This document shows, in pieces, positions 8,243-17,776 of a stretch of 64,000 nucleotides of DNA. The stretch comes from Uruburuella testudinis (GTDB lineage: Bacteria; Pseudomonadota; Gammaproteobacteria; Burkholderiales; Neisseriaceae), in contig NZ_CP091508.1 of the NCBI RefSeq assembly GCF_022870865.1, positions 1,116,001 through 1,180,000 of the forward strand. The letters are read 5' to 3'. The position numbers and the translations under genes were made by a program. Numbering within the stretch: the stretch's first letter is position 1; each line of letters begins with the position of its first letter. The notes under the pieces are model-generated. The model was not told where the DNA came from. It did no database searches and worked only from the letters and a program-made list of their open reading frames with translations.

Positions 8243-10093
8243 TTACTCCTTGCCGGCGGTTGCGGTTTCAGGTTTCCACACCGAGCCGATGGATATTTTT
8301 TTCAGTTGGCGTCGGCGGCCGTACCACAGATTGGCCAGCGCGCGGGATACCACAACAGATGAATACATTGAGGTCAGAATGCCCAAGCAATGCACCACGG
8401 CAAAGCCGCGCACGGGGCCGGAGCCGAAAATCAGCAGGGCAATACCGGCAATCAGCGAGGTAATGTTGGAATCAACAATGGTGGCCCAAGCATGCTGGTA
8501 GCCCAAGTTGATGGCGGTTTGGGGCGGCACGCCTGCGCGCAGCTCTTCACGGATACGCTCGTTAATCAACACGTTGGAGTCAATGGCCATACCCAGCGTC
8601 AGCGCCAGCGCAGCAATGCCGGGTAGTGTGAGTGTGGCTTGGAGTGCTGATAAAATAGCAATCAGAAACAGCAGGTTGGCAGAAAGCGCCACCACCGAGA
8701 AAAGGCCGAATACGCGGTAGTAAACCACCATAAACAGCGCCACGGCAGCAAAACCCCACAAGGTAGAATTAAAGCCTTTTTCAATATTTTCCTGCCCCAG
8801 AGAAGGGCCGATGGTGCGCTCTTCCACAATCTGCATCGGCGCGGCCAGCGAGCCTGCACGCAGCAGCAGCGAGGTATCGTTGGCTTCGGCGCTGCTCATG
8901 CTGCCGGAAATCTGTACGCGGCCGCCGGTGATGGCAGAACGGATAACAGGAGCGGTGACTACTTCGGCCTTGCCTTGATCGATTAACACCATGGCCATGC
9001 GTTTGCCCACGTTGCGTGCGGTCAGATCGGCAAAGATATTGCCGCCGGTGCTGTCGAGATTGATGCTGACGGCAGGGGCGTTCATTTCATCGAAGCTCGG
9101 TTGGGCATCATTGATGTTGTCGCCGGTCAGCTCTACTTGGGTGCTGACCAAGGTCGGTTGCGGATGTTCACCGGCACTGTAGAGCAGTTCGTAACCCGCA
9201 GGTACATTGCCGGCCAAGGCTGCCTGAACCTGCGCCGGGTCATCCGACACCATGCGCACTTCCAGCGTGGCTGTGCGCCCGATAATGTCTTTGGCTTTGG
9301 CTGTGTCTTGCACGCCGGGCAGCTGCACCACAATGCGGTCTGCGCCTGCCTGCTGGATCACGGGCTCGGCCACACCCAGCTCGTTTACGCGGTTGTGCAG
9401 GGTGTTGATGTTTTGTTTGACCGAGTCTTCACGCACTTTATTGATCACATCTTGCGACAGGCTCAGCGTGAGGTTGTTGCCCTCGGGCGTGAAGGTGGCT
9501 TCAGGAAAAAAACGTCTCAGCTCAGGCAAGGCTTTTTGCAAATCGGCGCTGTCTTGAAACGGCACAATCAGGCTGTTGCCGGTTTGGCGGATGGTGCCGG
9601 TGCGGATTTGCTGGCGGCGCAGCTCGCGGCGGATGTCGCCGGAATAGCGTTCGAAGGTTTTGTGCATGGCCGCATCCATATCGACCTGCATGGTAAAGTG
9701 CACGCCGCCGCGCAAGTCAAGGCCGAGAAACATCGGATTGGCTTTGATTTTGGCCATCCACTCGGGGCTGTCGGCCAAAAGGTTGAGTGCGGTGATGTAG
9801 CCCTCGCCCAAGGTATTTTCGATTACATCGCGGGCTTTGAGCTGTGTTTCGGCATCTTTGAAGCGCACTTTGAGCGAATTGTCGACGATAAACATGCCGT
9901 CGGTGGCAATATTGGCCGCTTGCAGAGCAGAAGCCACGCGGGCTTCGGTTTGATCGTTGATGACGATGGCTTGTCGGTTGGTGGATACCTGCACGGCCGG
10001 GGTTTCACCAAAGAGATTGGGCAGGGTGTAGATAATGCCCAAAATCAGGGTGGCGGCAATCAGCAGATATTTCCAAAGCGGATAGCGGTTCAT
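8243..10093 (-). CDS. secD: Protein translocase subunit SecD
   Basis: A 616-residue membrane protein. It has one N-terminal helix (LLIAATLILGIIYTLPNLF), a large periplasmic region containing LGLDLRGGVHFTMQVD near residue 123, and five C-terminal helices with LGMAIDSNVLINERIREE. Length and motif order match E. coli SecD (615). With SecF it forms the proton-driven accessory complex of the Sec translocon, pulling exported chains into the periplasm. It sits between yajC and secF on the minus strand. Confidence 0.98.
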   Translation of the reverse strand: MNRYPLWKYLLIAATLILGIIYTLPNLFGETPAVQVSTNRQAIVINDQTEARVASALQAANIATDGMFIVDNSLKVRFKDAETQLKARDVIENTLGEGYITALNLLADSPEWMAKIKANPMFLGLDLRGGVHFTMQVDMDAAMHKTFERYSGDIRRELRRQQIRTGTIRQTGNSLIVPFQDSADLQKALPELRRFFPEATFTPEGNNLTLSLSQDVINKVREDSVKQNINTLHNRVNELGVAEPVIQQAGADRIVVQLPGVQDTAKAKDIIGRTATLEVRMVSDDPAQVQAALAGNVPAGYELLYSAGEHPQPTLVSTQVELTGDNINDAQPSFDEMNAPAVSINLDSTGGNIFADLTARNVGKRMAMVLIDQGKAEVVTAPVIRSAITGGRVQISGSMSSAEANDTSLLLRAGSLAAPMQIVEERTIGPSLGQENIEKGFNSTLWGFAAVALFMVVYYRVFGLFSVVALSANLLFLIAILSALQATLTLPGIAALALTLGMAIDSNVLINERIREELRAGVPPQTAINLGYQHAWATIVDSNITSLIAGIALLIFGSGPVRGFAVVHCLGILTSMYSSVVVSRALANLWYGRRRQLKKISIGSVWKPETATAGKE

Positions 10094-10159
10094 GGTAAAC
10101 CTTTATATTATAAAGACAAACAGCCGCAGCAGAGTGCGGCGGCTATTGCGGGGCATCAA

Positions 10160-10456
10160 TCAGGCGGCTTTGCTGGCAACAGCGTTGCGCTCAACTTCTA
10201 CGATCACGCCTTTGGCAATTTCGATATTGAAAAATTTCTCACCCACATTGGTGATGGTGCCGGCAAAGCCGGAAGCCAGAATCACACGGTCACCGCGTTT
10301 CAGCTCAGCCAACATGGCTTGATGGGCTTTGAATTTCTTTTGTTGCGGGCGCATAATCAGGAAATAGAAAACCACCAGAATCAGCGCCAGCGGCGCAAAT
10401 TGCATCAGGGCGCTCGGAGCGGCAGCAGCATCGGCAGCGTAAGCAAAATCAATCAT
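10160..10456 (-). CDS. yajC: Preprotein translocase subunit YajC
   Basis: A 98-residue protein with one membrane helix (LALILVVFYFLIM) followed by the family signature RPQQKK near residue 45 and a small soluble domain with GDRVILASGFAGTI. YajC associates with SecDF. First gene of the yajC-secD-secF operon, 66 bases upstream of secD. The usual upstream tgt gene is absent; the next gene is divergent. Confidence 0.97.
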   Translation of the reverse strand: MIDFAYAADAAAAPSALMQFAPLALILVVFYFLIMRPQQKKFKAHQAMLAELKRGDRVILASGFAGTITNVGEKFFNIEIAKGVIVEVERNAVASKAA

Positions 10457-10746
10457 GTGTCAGTCCATTCTCTCTATAATGATAACAGTGAAAAACAGCG
10501 GGCAATTTGGATAGCCGCCCAAAGTGAGCTATTCTAAAGGGCGGGGCAGATTTTTCCAAGAAATTTCCGTATTATTAACCATATTTATCAGTATATTTTT
10601 TTAAGGCCGTCTGAAAATAATGCGGTACAATATAATAAATATACTTAATATTTCATGCATCAATAGCCTGCTTTAGGCAGGCCGGCCGCTTTGCATGAAA
10701 ATTTTCGACCCGCACTTACGATAAAAGCAACTCAAGGGAGCAAGGT

Positions 10747-11766
10747 GTGAAAGCATGGTTACGGCGTCTGCTGGGCAAAAAAGCGCGCACGGCATGGATC
10801 AGCCATCCGATATTCCTACAACACGAGCCGGGCAACGGTCACCCCGAAGCAGCAGGGCGCATTACCGCCATTGAAACAGAATTGCAACAACAAAGCATCT
10901 GGCCGCGGCTCAGGGGCGTGCAGGCGGAAGAAGCTAGCGACAAACAGCTGGCTTTAGTGCATGCCAGCCGTTATCTGAATTTTCTCGAATCAATGCGGCC
11001 GCAGCCGGGAAAAATCTACCGGCTTGATGACGATACCGTGATGAGCCATGATTCGCTAACCATCGCCCGCTACGGCGCCGGCGCCGTGATTAAGGCAGTC
11101 GACAGAGTGATGGCCGAAAAATCCCACAACGCCTTTTGTGCCGTGCGCCCACCCGGACACCATGCCCAAAGTGATAAAGCCGGCGGCTTCTGCTTGATTA
11201 ACAACGTGGCGGTGGGCGCCATGCACGCCGTGGCCGCCCACCGCCTGCAACGCATCGCCATCATCGATTTTGATGTACACCACGGCAACGGCACCGAAGA
11301 AGTTTTCAAAGACGACCCGCGTATTTTATTTTTAAACAGCTGCGAAAACGATCTTTACCCCTTTCCCGGCGATATACCGGCCGGGAAAAATCCGAATATG
11401 GTCAACCTGCCGTTTTCACCGCATACCGGCAGCATCGAATTCCGCGAGCAGGTGCGCCGGCAATGGCTGCCGCGCTTGAGCCGGTTTAAACCCGAGCTGG
11501 TATTACTTTCCGCAGGCTTCGATGCCCACCGCGACGACGAAATCGGCCGCCTGAGCCTGCACGAAGCCGACTACGCTTGGCTTACCCACAAAATTATGCA
11601 GGCCGCCGGCGAATGCCCGGGCCGCATCATTTCCGTGCTTGAAGGCGGCTATCAGCTTGACAGCCTCGCCAAAAGCACCGCTGCCCATTTATATGTGCTC
11701 ACCGGTATGGGCAAACCGCCGTGCGCAGTAGAATATGATGCTTATCTGAAAACACTTAAGCCATAA
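10747..11766 (+). CDS. Histone-deacetylase-family (acetylpolyamine amidohydrolase-like) enzyme
   Basis: A 339-residue zinc hydrolase of the arginase/deacetylase fold. Motifs in order: RPPGHHAQ (catalytic His138-His139), GGFCLINNVAVGA, IDFDVHHGNGT (zinc ligands Asp176 and His178), LSAGFDAHRDDEIG (third zinc ligand Asp), and LEGGYQLDSLA near the end. All catalytic residues are present, so it should be active. Bacterial members remove acetyl groups from polyamines or other small amides; Lys deacetylase activity is less sure. The start is a GTG at 10747 with an AAGGGAGCAAGG ribosome site; no suitable ATG is near. Single gene with its own hairpin terminator. Confidence 0.93.
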   Translation: MKAWLRRLLGKKARTAWISHPIFLQHEPGNGHPEAAGRITAIETELQQQSIWPRLRGVQAEEASDKQLALVHASRYLNFLESMRPQPGKIYRLDDDTVMSHDSLTIARYGAGAVIKAVDRVMAEKSHNAFCAVRPPGHHAQSDKAGGFCLINNVAVGAMHAVAAHRLQRIAIIDFDVHHGNGTEEVFKDDPRILFLNSCENDLYPFPGDIPAGKNPNMVNLPFSPHTGSIEFREQVRRQWLPRLSRFKPELVLLSAGFDAHRDDEIGRLSLHEADYAWLTHKIMQAAGECPGRIISVLEGGYQLDSLAKSTAAHLYVLTGMGKPPCAVEYDAYLKTLKP

Positions 11767-11771
11767 AACCC

Positions 11772-11801
11772 GAGGCCGTCTGAAAGCTTTCAGACGGCCT
11801 C
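11772..11801. terminator. DUS-pair terminator after the deacetylase-like gene
   Basis: GAGGCCGTCTGAAAG pairs perfectly with the adjoining CTTTCAGACGGCCTC. Confidence 0.8.
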
Positions 11802-11810
11802 AGCATTGCA

Positions 11811-11839
11811 TTGAAGAAAAACGTATTTTTTTGTACAAT
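11811..11839 (+). promoter_or_regulatory. Sigma-70-like promoter of prfC
   Basis: TTGAAG (-35), 17 bases, then TACAAT (-10), about 70 bases upstream of the prfC start and directly after the previous terminator. Spacing is ideal and the -10 differs from consensus at one base. Confidence 0.6.
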
Positions 11840-11908
11840 CACGCATCTTTTTCACAGGCAGGCTGCTTTGGGGCAATCTGCCTGAAATCATTATTTTAAG
11901 AGCCATTT

Positions 11909-13507
11909 ATGCCGAATATTCCCGAACAGGTGCGCCACCGCCGCACTTTTGCCATTATTTCCCACCCCGATGCGGGTAAGACTACGCTTACGGAAAAGCT
12001 GCTGCTGTTTTCGGGTGCGATTCAGAGTGCGGGCACGGTGAAGGGTAAGAAAACGGGCAAATTTGCCACTTCCGACTGGATGGAAATCGAGAAGCAGCGC
12101 GGTATTTCGGTAGCTTCTTCGGTGATGCAGTTTGAGTATCGCGACCACACGGTCAACCTGCTCGACACGCCGGGCCACCAAGATTTTTCGGAAGACACCT
12201 ACCGCGTGCTGACTGCCGTCGACAGCGCGTTGATGGTGATTGATGCGGCCAAGGGTGTGGAGGCGCAAACCATCAAGCTGCTGAATGTTTGCCGTTTGCG
12301 CAATACGCCGATTGTAACGTTTATGAACAAATACGACCGTGAGGTGCGCGATTCGCTGGAGCTGTTGGACGAGGTGGAAAGTGTGCTGAAAATCCGTTGC
12401 GCACCGGTTACGTGGCCGATCGGTATGGGCAAAAACTTCAAAGGTGTGTATCACATTTTAAATGATGAGGTGTATTTGTTTGATGCCGGCGGTGAAAAGC
12501 TGCCGCATGAATTTGAGGTGATTAAGGGTATTGATAATCCGCGTTTGGACGAACTGTTTCCGCTGGAAATGGATAATCTGCGCGGTGAAATCGAGCTGGT
12601 GCAGGCGGCATCGAATGAATTTGATTTGGAAGAATTTCTGGCCGGCGAGCTGACACCGGTATTTTTCGGTTCGGCGATTAATAATTTCGGCGTGCAGGAA
12701 ATTCTCAATTCGCTGCTGGATTGGGCGCCGGCGCCGCAGCCGCGTGATGCCACCGTGCGCACGGTCAGCCCTGATGAAGCTAAATTTTCGGGCTTTGTGT
12801 TTAAAATTCAGGCCAATATGGACCCTAAACACCGCGACCGCATCGCCTTTTTACGGGTGTGTTCGGGCGAATTTACGCGCGGCATGAAAATGAAGCATTT
12901 ACGCATCAACCGCGATATTGCCGCTTCGAGCGTGGTCACGTTTATGTCGCACGACCGCGAGTTGGTGGAAGAGGCGTATGCGGGCGATATTATCGGTATT
13001 CCCAACCACGGCAATATTCAAATCGGCGACAGCTTTTCCGAAGGTGAATTGCTGGCATTTACCGGCATTCCGTTTTTTGCACCGGAGTTGTTTCGCAGCG
13101 TGCGCATTAAAAACCCGCTGAAAATGAAGCAGTTGCAAAAAGGTTTGCAGCAGTTGGGTGAAGAGGGGGCGGTGCAGGTGTTCAAGCCCAACAGCGGTGC
13201 GGATTTGATTCTCGGCGCGGTGGGCGTGTTGCAGTTTGAAGTGGTGACTTCGCGGCTGGCGGCGGAATACGGCGTGGAAGCGGTGTTTGAAAGCGCCAGC
13301 ATTTGGTCGGCACGGTGGGTGTCGTGTGATGATAAGAAAAAGCTGGCCGAATTTGAAAAAGCCAATGCGATGAATTTATCGGTTGATGCCGGTGGCAATC
13401 TGGCTTATTTGGCGCCCAACCGTGTGAATCTGGGCTTAACGCAGGAGCGCTGGCCGGATATCGTGTTCCATGAAACGCGTGAGCATGCGGTCAATTTGAA
13501 TGCTTAA
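11909..13507 (+). CDS. prfC: Peptide chain release factor 3
   Basis: A 532-residue translational GTPase. The P-loop HPDAGKTT is at residues 19-26, switch [10 protein letters not shown] at 85-92 and the guanine-binding motif NKYD at 139-142. The C-terminal two thirds carry the RF3-specific domains, with [22 protein letters not shown]3 recycles RF1 and RF2 from the ribosome after peptide release. Length matches E. coli PrfC (529). Single gene with promoter and terminator of its own, convergent with rarA. Confidence 0.97.
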   Translation: MPNIPEQVRHRRTFAIISHPDAGKTTLTEKLLLFSGAIQSAGTVKGKKTGKFATSDWMEIEKQRGISVASSVMQFEYRDHTVNLLDTPGHQDFSEDTYRVLTAVDSALMVIDAAKGVEAQTIKLLNVCRLRNTPIVTFMNKYDREVRDSLELLDEVESVLKIRCAPVTWPIGMGKNFKGVYHILNDEVYLFDAGGEKLPHEFEVIKGIDNPRLDELFPLEMDNLRGEIELVQAASNEFDLEEFLAGELTPVFFGSAINNFGVQEILNSLLDWAPAPQPRDATVRTVSPDEAKFSGFVFKIQANMDPKHRDRIAFLRVCSGEFTRGMKMKHLRINRDIAASSVVTFMSHDRELVEEAYAGDIIGIPNHGNIQIGDSFSEGELLAFTGIPFFAPELFRSVRIKNPLKMKQLQKGLQQLGEEGAVQVFKPNSGADLILGAVGVLQFEVVTSRLAAEYGVEAVFESASIWSARWVSCDDKKKLAEFEKANAMNLSVDAGGNLAYLAPNRVNLGLTQERWPDIVFHETREHAVNLNA

Positions 13508-13529
13508 GGGGTTTTGAATAAAAATAATG

Positions 13530-13567
13530 ATGAGGCCGTCTGAAAAATATTTTTCAGACGGCCTCAT
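13530..13567. terminator. DUS-pair terminator between prfC and rarA
   Basis: ATGAGGCCGTCTGAAAAAT and its complement meet with almost no loop, between convergent genes. Confidence 0.85.
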
Positions 13568-13624
13568 GTGTTTTGTATTTATAAAAGTAAGCCAATGTAG
13601 TCAGATTGTGTTGATAAAGGGATA

Positions 13625-14938
13625 TTATTTCTGATGCGTTTGTGCGGCTTCATCCAGCGATTGCAGCCACGACAGTTTTTCGCCGATTTTGATTTCCAGT
13701 CCGCGCGGCACAGGTTGGTAAAAATCGGGCTCGGCCATGCCTTCGGGCATATAGGTTTCGCCGGCGGCGTAGGCGTGGGGCTCATCGTGGGCATAGCGGT
13801 ATTCGCGGCCGTAGCCGAGCTCTTTCATCAGCTTGGTGGGGGCGTTGCGCAGGTGCACGGGCACTTCATCACTGGGGTTTTGTTTCACAAAAGTGCGCAT
13901 TTGGTTGTAAGCCATATAACCGGCGTTGGATTTGGCGGCGGCAGCCAGATACAGCACCGCTTGTGCCAGCGCCAGCTCGCCTTCGGGCGAGCCCAGCCGC
14001 TCGAATGTGGCGGCGGCATCGTTGGCGATTTGGAAGGCGCGCGGGTCGGCCAGGCCGATGTCTTCCCAGGCCATGCGCACGATGCGGCGGGCGAGGTAGC
14101 GTGGGTCGGCACCACCGTCGAGCATGCGGCAAAACCAGTAGAGTGCGGCGTTGGGGTGGGAGCCGCGCACGGATTTATGCAGCGCGGAAATCTGGTTGTA
14201 GAAGCTTTCGCCGCCTTTGTCGAAACGGCGGATTTGGGTGCCGAGGCTGTTGGCGAGAAATTCGCTGGAAAGTTCGCCGATGTTTTGGGTTTGGGCGGCG
14301 CGCAGCAGCTGTTCGAGCAGGTTGAGCAGGCGGCGGGCATCGCCGTCGGCGGTGGCGAGCAGCAGGCCGAGTGCATCATCGTTGATGTGCATGTTTTGAT
14401 ATTCGGGCAGGGCAAATACTTTATCGGCCAGTTGTTGCAGCTCTTCCGGTGTGAGCGATTTGAGCGTATACACTTGGGCGCGGCTGAGCAGGGCGGGGTT
14501 GACTTCAAACGATGGGTTTTCGGTGGTGGCGCCGATAAAGGTGAGCAAACCGCTTTCTACGTGCGGTAAAAATGCATCTTGCTGGGCTTTGTTGAAGCGG
14601 TGCACTTCGTCGACAAATAAAATGGTGGCCTGATCGTGTTGCAGCGCGATTTCGGCTTTTTCAATGGCCTCGCGGATGTCTTTCACGCCCGAAAACACGG
14701 CGGACACGGGCAAAAATTGGGCGTTGAAACTTTGTGCCAGAATGCGCGCCAGCGTGGTTTTACCCACGCCCGGCGGCCCCCACAGCAACATGGAATGGGG
14801 CTTGCCGCCTTCCACGGCAACGCGCAGCGGTTTGCCGGCGCCGATGAGGTGCTGCTGGCCGATAACTTCATCGAGCGAATGCGGGCGCAGGCGTTCGGCC
14901 AGCGGGGCGTCGGGTTGGCGGGAAAAAAGGTCGGCCAT
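13625..14938 (-). CDS. rarA: Replication-associated recombination protein RarA (MgsA)
   Basis: A 437-residue AAA+ ATPase related to clamp loaders. Walker A GPPGVGKTT is near residue 54, Walker B ILFVDEVHRF near 106 (Asp110-Glu111), and sensor 1 GATTENPSFEV follows. The C-terminal half has the MgsA-type SSB-binding/oligomerisation region ending in the Pro/Gly-rich YQPVPRGLEIKIGEKLSWL. The protein acts at stalled forks with RecA and SSB. The frame is open to 14974, but the ATG at 14938 gives the usual start MADLFSRQPDAPLAERLRP. Confidence 0.96.
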   Translation of the reverse strand: MADLFSRQPDAPLAERLRPHSLDEVIGQQHLIGAGKPLRVAVEGGKPHSMLLWGPPGVGKTTLARILAQSFNAQFLPVSAVFSGVKDIREAIEKAEIALQHDQATILFVDEVHRFNKAQQDAFLPHVESGLLTFIGATTENPSFEVNPALLSRAQVYTLKSLTPEELQQLADKVFALPEYQNMHINDDALGLLLATADGDARRLLNLLEQLLRAAQTQNIGELSSEFLANSLGTQIRRFDKGGESFYNQISALHKSVRGSHPNAALYWFCRMLDGGADPRYLARRIVRMAWEDIGLADPRAFQIANDAAATFERLGSPEGELALAQAVLYLAAAAKSNAGYMAYNQMRTFVKQNPSDEVPVHLRNAPTKLMKELGYGREYRYAHDEPHAYAAGETYMPEGMAEPDFYQPVPRGLEIKIGEKLSWLQSLDEAAQTHQK

Positions 14939-15089
14939 GATGGTGTTTCCGTGAGGCGGGTGCGGTAAATGCAATTATTATAGCGCAACAGTTCTCGCTG
15001 TATGCCGCTTGCGGTACAATGTGCGGCAATGTATGCGGCAGCTGCCGCCCGATTATCGGATGAGAATCTTTTCAGACGGCCTTTTAGCG

Positions 15090-15710
15090 ATGATGAGCGA
15101 GTGCGAAAAAATGTTGGCGGGTTTGCCGCATAACCCGATGGATACGCAGTTGGACGAGGCGCGCAACCGTGCCAAAGAGCTGTTGCACGATTACAATATC
15201 CTCACCCGCCCGGGCGATATCGCAGCCCTCCGGCGCTTGATGGGCGAGCTGTTGGGCAAAGGCGGCGAAGGTGCGTTTATTGTGCAGCCGTTTTATTGCG
15301 ACTACGGCACGTATATCGAAGTGGGCAAAAACTTTTTTGCCAATTTTAATTGCACCATTCTGGATGCGGGCGGCGTGTTTATCGGCGATAATGTGCTGCT
15401 GGCGCCGAATGTGGGTTTGTATACCGTCGGCCATCCGCTCGATGCCGGGCTGCGCAAGCAGGCTTGGGAAGATGCCGCGCCGATTACGATTGGCGATAAT
15501 GTGTGGATAGGCGCGGGTGTGACCATTGTGGGCGGGGTGAACATCGGCGCCGACAGTGTGATTGCTGCCGGTAGTGTGGTGACTAAAGATATTCCCGCCG
15601 GTTCGCTGGCGATGGGCGTGCCCTGTAAGGCGGTGCGCAAGATTACCGATGCCGACCGTGCCGCTTATCAGGCGCGCATCGACGGCGCTTTTGTTGATTT
15701 GGAAAAGTGA
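15090..15710 (+). CDS. Sugar O-acetyltransferase (maltose/galactoside acetyltransferase family)
   Basis: A 206-residue left-handed beta-helix acetyltransferase. The N-terminal Mac domain (MSECEKMLAGLPHNPMD..L) precedes hexapeptide repeats, and the catalytic region includes GHPLDA with its histidine. The motif DNVWIGAGVTIVGGVNIGADSVIAAGSVVTKDIP is typical of maltose/galactoside and nodulation acetyltransferases (Maa, LacA, NodL). It transfers acetyl from acetyl-CoA to a sugar hydroxyl. An open frame starts at 15009, but homology begins at 15090 or 15093, just after an uptake sequence. A small lipoprotein gene follows after seven bases. Confidence 0.9.
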   Translation: MMSECEKMLAGLPHNPMDTQLDEARNRAKELLHDYNILTRPGDIAALRRLMGELLGKGGEGAFIVQPFYCDYGTYIEVGKNFFANFNCTILDAGGVFIGDNVLLAPNVGLYTVGHPLDAGLRKQAWEDAAPITIGDNVWIGAGVTIVGGVNIGADSVIAAGSVVTKDIPAGSLAMGVPCKAVRKITDADRAAYQARIDGAFVDLEK

Positions 15711-15717
15711 GATAACG

Positions 15718-16080
15718 ATGAAAAAAATTCTGCTGACGGCGGCTGCCGTCTTGGCTTTGGGCGCTTGCGGCACCGGCGGCGGCTCGTTTGACACCGGCTT
15801 GGGCATGGGCAATTCGCTGGTAAAAGCGGCGGTTGACAACCAGTGCCGCACCGAGTTGAACAACCGCAACGAATGGCGTTTGGCCATGCTCACCCAAAGT
15901 GCGCAACAGCAACAGGTGTGGGAAGACAAAATCTGCGGTTGCGTGAGCGAAGAAGCGCCGAATCAGATGACGGCCACCGAGCTGATGCAGGTTGTCAGCC
16001 CGAGCACGCGCACCCAGGCGCTGGCGAATGTGACCGCTAAAACAGTAAGCGCCTGCGTGAAGCGTTTGTATACCCGATAA
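15718..16080 (+). CDS. Small lipoprotein of unknown function
   Basis: A 120-residue lipoprotein: signal peptide MKKILLTAAAVLALGAC with lipobox LGAC, then a glycine-rich linker (GTGGGSFDTG) and a soluble helical domain. Four further cysteines occur at NQCRTE, KICGCVS and SACVKR; they could form two disulphides in the periplasm. I do not recognise the family. It starts seven bases after the acetyltransferase stop, so it is probably co-transcribed with it, but no shared role is evident. The ATG at 15718 is preferred over the longer open frame because of the signal peptide. Confidence 0.75.
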   Translation: MKKILLTAAAVLALGACGTGGGSFDTGLGMGNSLVKAAVDNQCRTELNNRNEWRLAMLTQSAQQQQVWEDKICGCVSEEAPNQMTATELMQVVSPSTRTQALANVTAKTVSACVKRLYTR

Positions 16081-16082
16081 TG

Positions 16083-16121
16083 TTTCAGACGGCCTGTGTT
16101 GTGAATCAAGGCCGTCTGAAA
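16083..16121. terminator. DUS-pair hairpin before thrC
   Basis: TTTCAGACGGCCT and AGGCCGTCTGAAA in inward-reversed order form a hairpin between the lipoprotein gene and thrC. Confidence 0.7.
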
Positions 16122-16164
16122 TGTATTTTCACCATTGGTTTGATTGTTAAAAAGAAATCTGCAT

Positions 16165-17586
16165 ATGAAATACATCAGCACCCGCGGCGACACCGCGCAC
16201 AAACCGTTCAGCGAAGTATTATTGATGGGGCTGGCGCCCGACGGCGGCCTGATGCTGCCCGAGCATTATCCGCACATCAGCGAGCAAACCTTGCAGCAAT
16301 GGCGCGGTTTGAGCTATTCGGAGCTGGCGTTTGAAGTGATGAGCCTGTTTATTACCGATATTCCCGCTGCCGATTTGCGCGACATCATCAAGCGCACGTA
16401 TACCGAAGAGGCGTTTGGCAGCCGGGAAATCACGCCGGTGCGCACACTTTCAGACGGCCTCAAGATTCAAGCTTTGTCTAACGGCCCCACGTTGGCGTTT
16501 AAAGATATGGCGATGCAGTTTCTCGGCAATGTGTTTGAATATGTGCTCGCCAAAGAGGGCAAAACGCTGAATATCCTCGGCGCCACCAGCGGTGATACCG
16601 GCTCGGCGGCCGAATATGCTTTGCGCGGCAAACAGGGTATCAATGTGTTTATGCTCTCGCCCGAGGGTAAAATGAGCGCTTTCCAGCGTGCGCAGATGTT
16701 CAGCCTGCAAGATGAAAATATCCACAATATCGCCGTGCACGGCATGTTTGACGATTGCCAGGATATTGTTAAAGCGGTGCAAAACGATGCGGATTTTAAG
16801 GCCAAATACCACATCGGCACGGTGAATTCGATTAACTGGGGCCGGATTGTGGCGCAAGTGGTGTATTACTTCGCCGGTTATTTCAACGCCACCAGCAGCA
16901 ACGAGCAAAAAGTGAGTTTTTGCGTGCCCAGCGGCAATTTCGGCAATGTTTGCGCCGGTCATATCGCCCGCCAGATGGGCTTGCCGATTCACCGCTTGAT
17001 TGTGGCCACTAATGAAAACGATGTGTTGGATGAGTTTTTTAAAACCGGCGAATACCGCCCGCGCGGTGCGGAAAACACCCTGGTTACCTCCAGCCCGTCG
17101 ATGGATATTTCCAAAGCCTCGAATTTCGAGCGCTTTGTGTTTGATTTGATGGACAGGGATGCCGTACAGATTCAGGCGCTGTGGGCGGAAGTGGGTGTGG
17201 GCAAAGGTTTCGATTTGAGCCTGCAACTGGACAAAATCCATGAAAAATATGGATTTGTGTCGGGCAGAAGCCTGCATAAAGACCGCCTGTCCACCATTGC
17301 CGAAGTGTATCAAACCGATGGCGAACTGGTTGACCCGCACACTGCCGACGGCATCAAAGTGGCGCGTGAAGTGCGCGAACCGGGCGAATTGATTGTGTGC
17401 CTCGAAACCGCGCTGGCGGCCAAATTCGATGCCACCATTCACGAAGCAGTGGGCGGCGGTGTAGCGATTCCGCGCCCGGCGGCATTGGCCGGGCTGGAAG
17501 ATTTGCCGCAGCGCGTGCAGGTGGTGCCGAACAATGCGGATGTGGTGAAAACCATTATCCGTGAAACGCTTGATGCCGCGCAGTAA
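16165..17586 (+). CDS. thrC: Threonine synthase
   Basis: A 473-residue PLP enzyme of the long (plant/yeast/gamma type) threonine synthase class. The N-terminus MKYISTRG is diagnostic and PLP lysine Lys113 lies in LAFKDMAMQF. LGATSGDTGSAAEYA and VPSGNFGNVCAG bind cofactor and phosphate. It converts O-phosphohomoserine to threonine, the last step of the pathway. The ATG at 16165 is favoured over an upstream one by the standard N-terminus. Residues 95-98 (LSDG) are encoded by an uptake sequence at about 16449-16460. Followed by lone uptake sequences. Confidence 0.97.
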   Translation: MKYISTRGDTAHKPFSEVLLMGLAPDGGLMLPEHYPHISEQTLQQWRGLSYSELAFEVMSLFITDIPAADLRDIIKRTYTEEAFGSREITPVRTLSDGLKIQALSNGPTLAFKDMAMQFLGNVFEYVLAKEGKTLNILGATSGDTGSAAEYALRGKQGINVFMLSPEGKMSAFQRAQMFSLQDENIHNIAVHGMFDDCQDIVKAVQNDADFKAKYHIGTVNSINWGRIVAQVVYYFAGYFNATSSNEQKVSFCVPSGNFGNVCAGHIARQMGLPIHRLIVATNENDVLDEFFKTGEYRPRGAENTLVTSSPSMDISKASNFERFVFDLMDRDAVQIQALWAEVGVGKGFDLSLQLDKIHEKYGFVSGRSLHKDRLSTIAEVYQTDGELVDPHTADGIKVAREVREPGELIVCLETALAAKFDATIHEAVGGGVAIPRPAALAGLEDLPQRVQVVPNNADVVKTIIRETLDAAQ

Positions 17587-17776
17587 CGGCAACGTTGTTC
17601 AGACGGCCTGGGTTTTCCGGCCATTCTTTGATGCAGATGTGTTTGCAGAAATAAAAATACGCTCATAAACGAATGGTCGGAGCGGCTGAGGCCGTCTGAA
17701 ATCTTGTAACAGCAAACATTGATTTGAGAAACGCTTTCGCTTAAAATTGTGTGTTTGCTCTAATTGCGAAGAATGT

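Noticed and set aside
9101..10537. 478-codon open frame on the plus strand
   Set aside because: It lies opposite secD and yajC, whose frames show clear homology. The frame is open because of GC bias.
16450..17592. 380-codon minus-strand frame opposite thrC
   Set aside because: Antisense shadow of thrC, low-complexity His/Gln/Ala content, no ribosome site.
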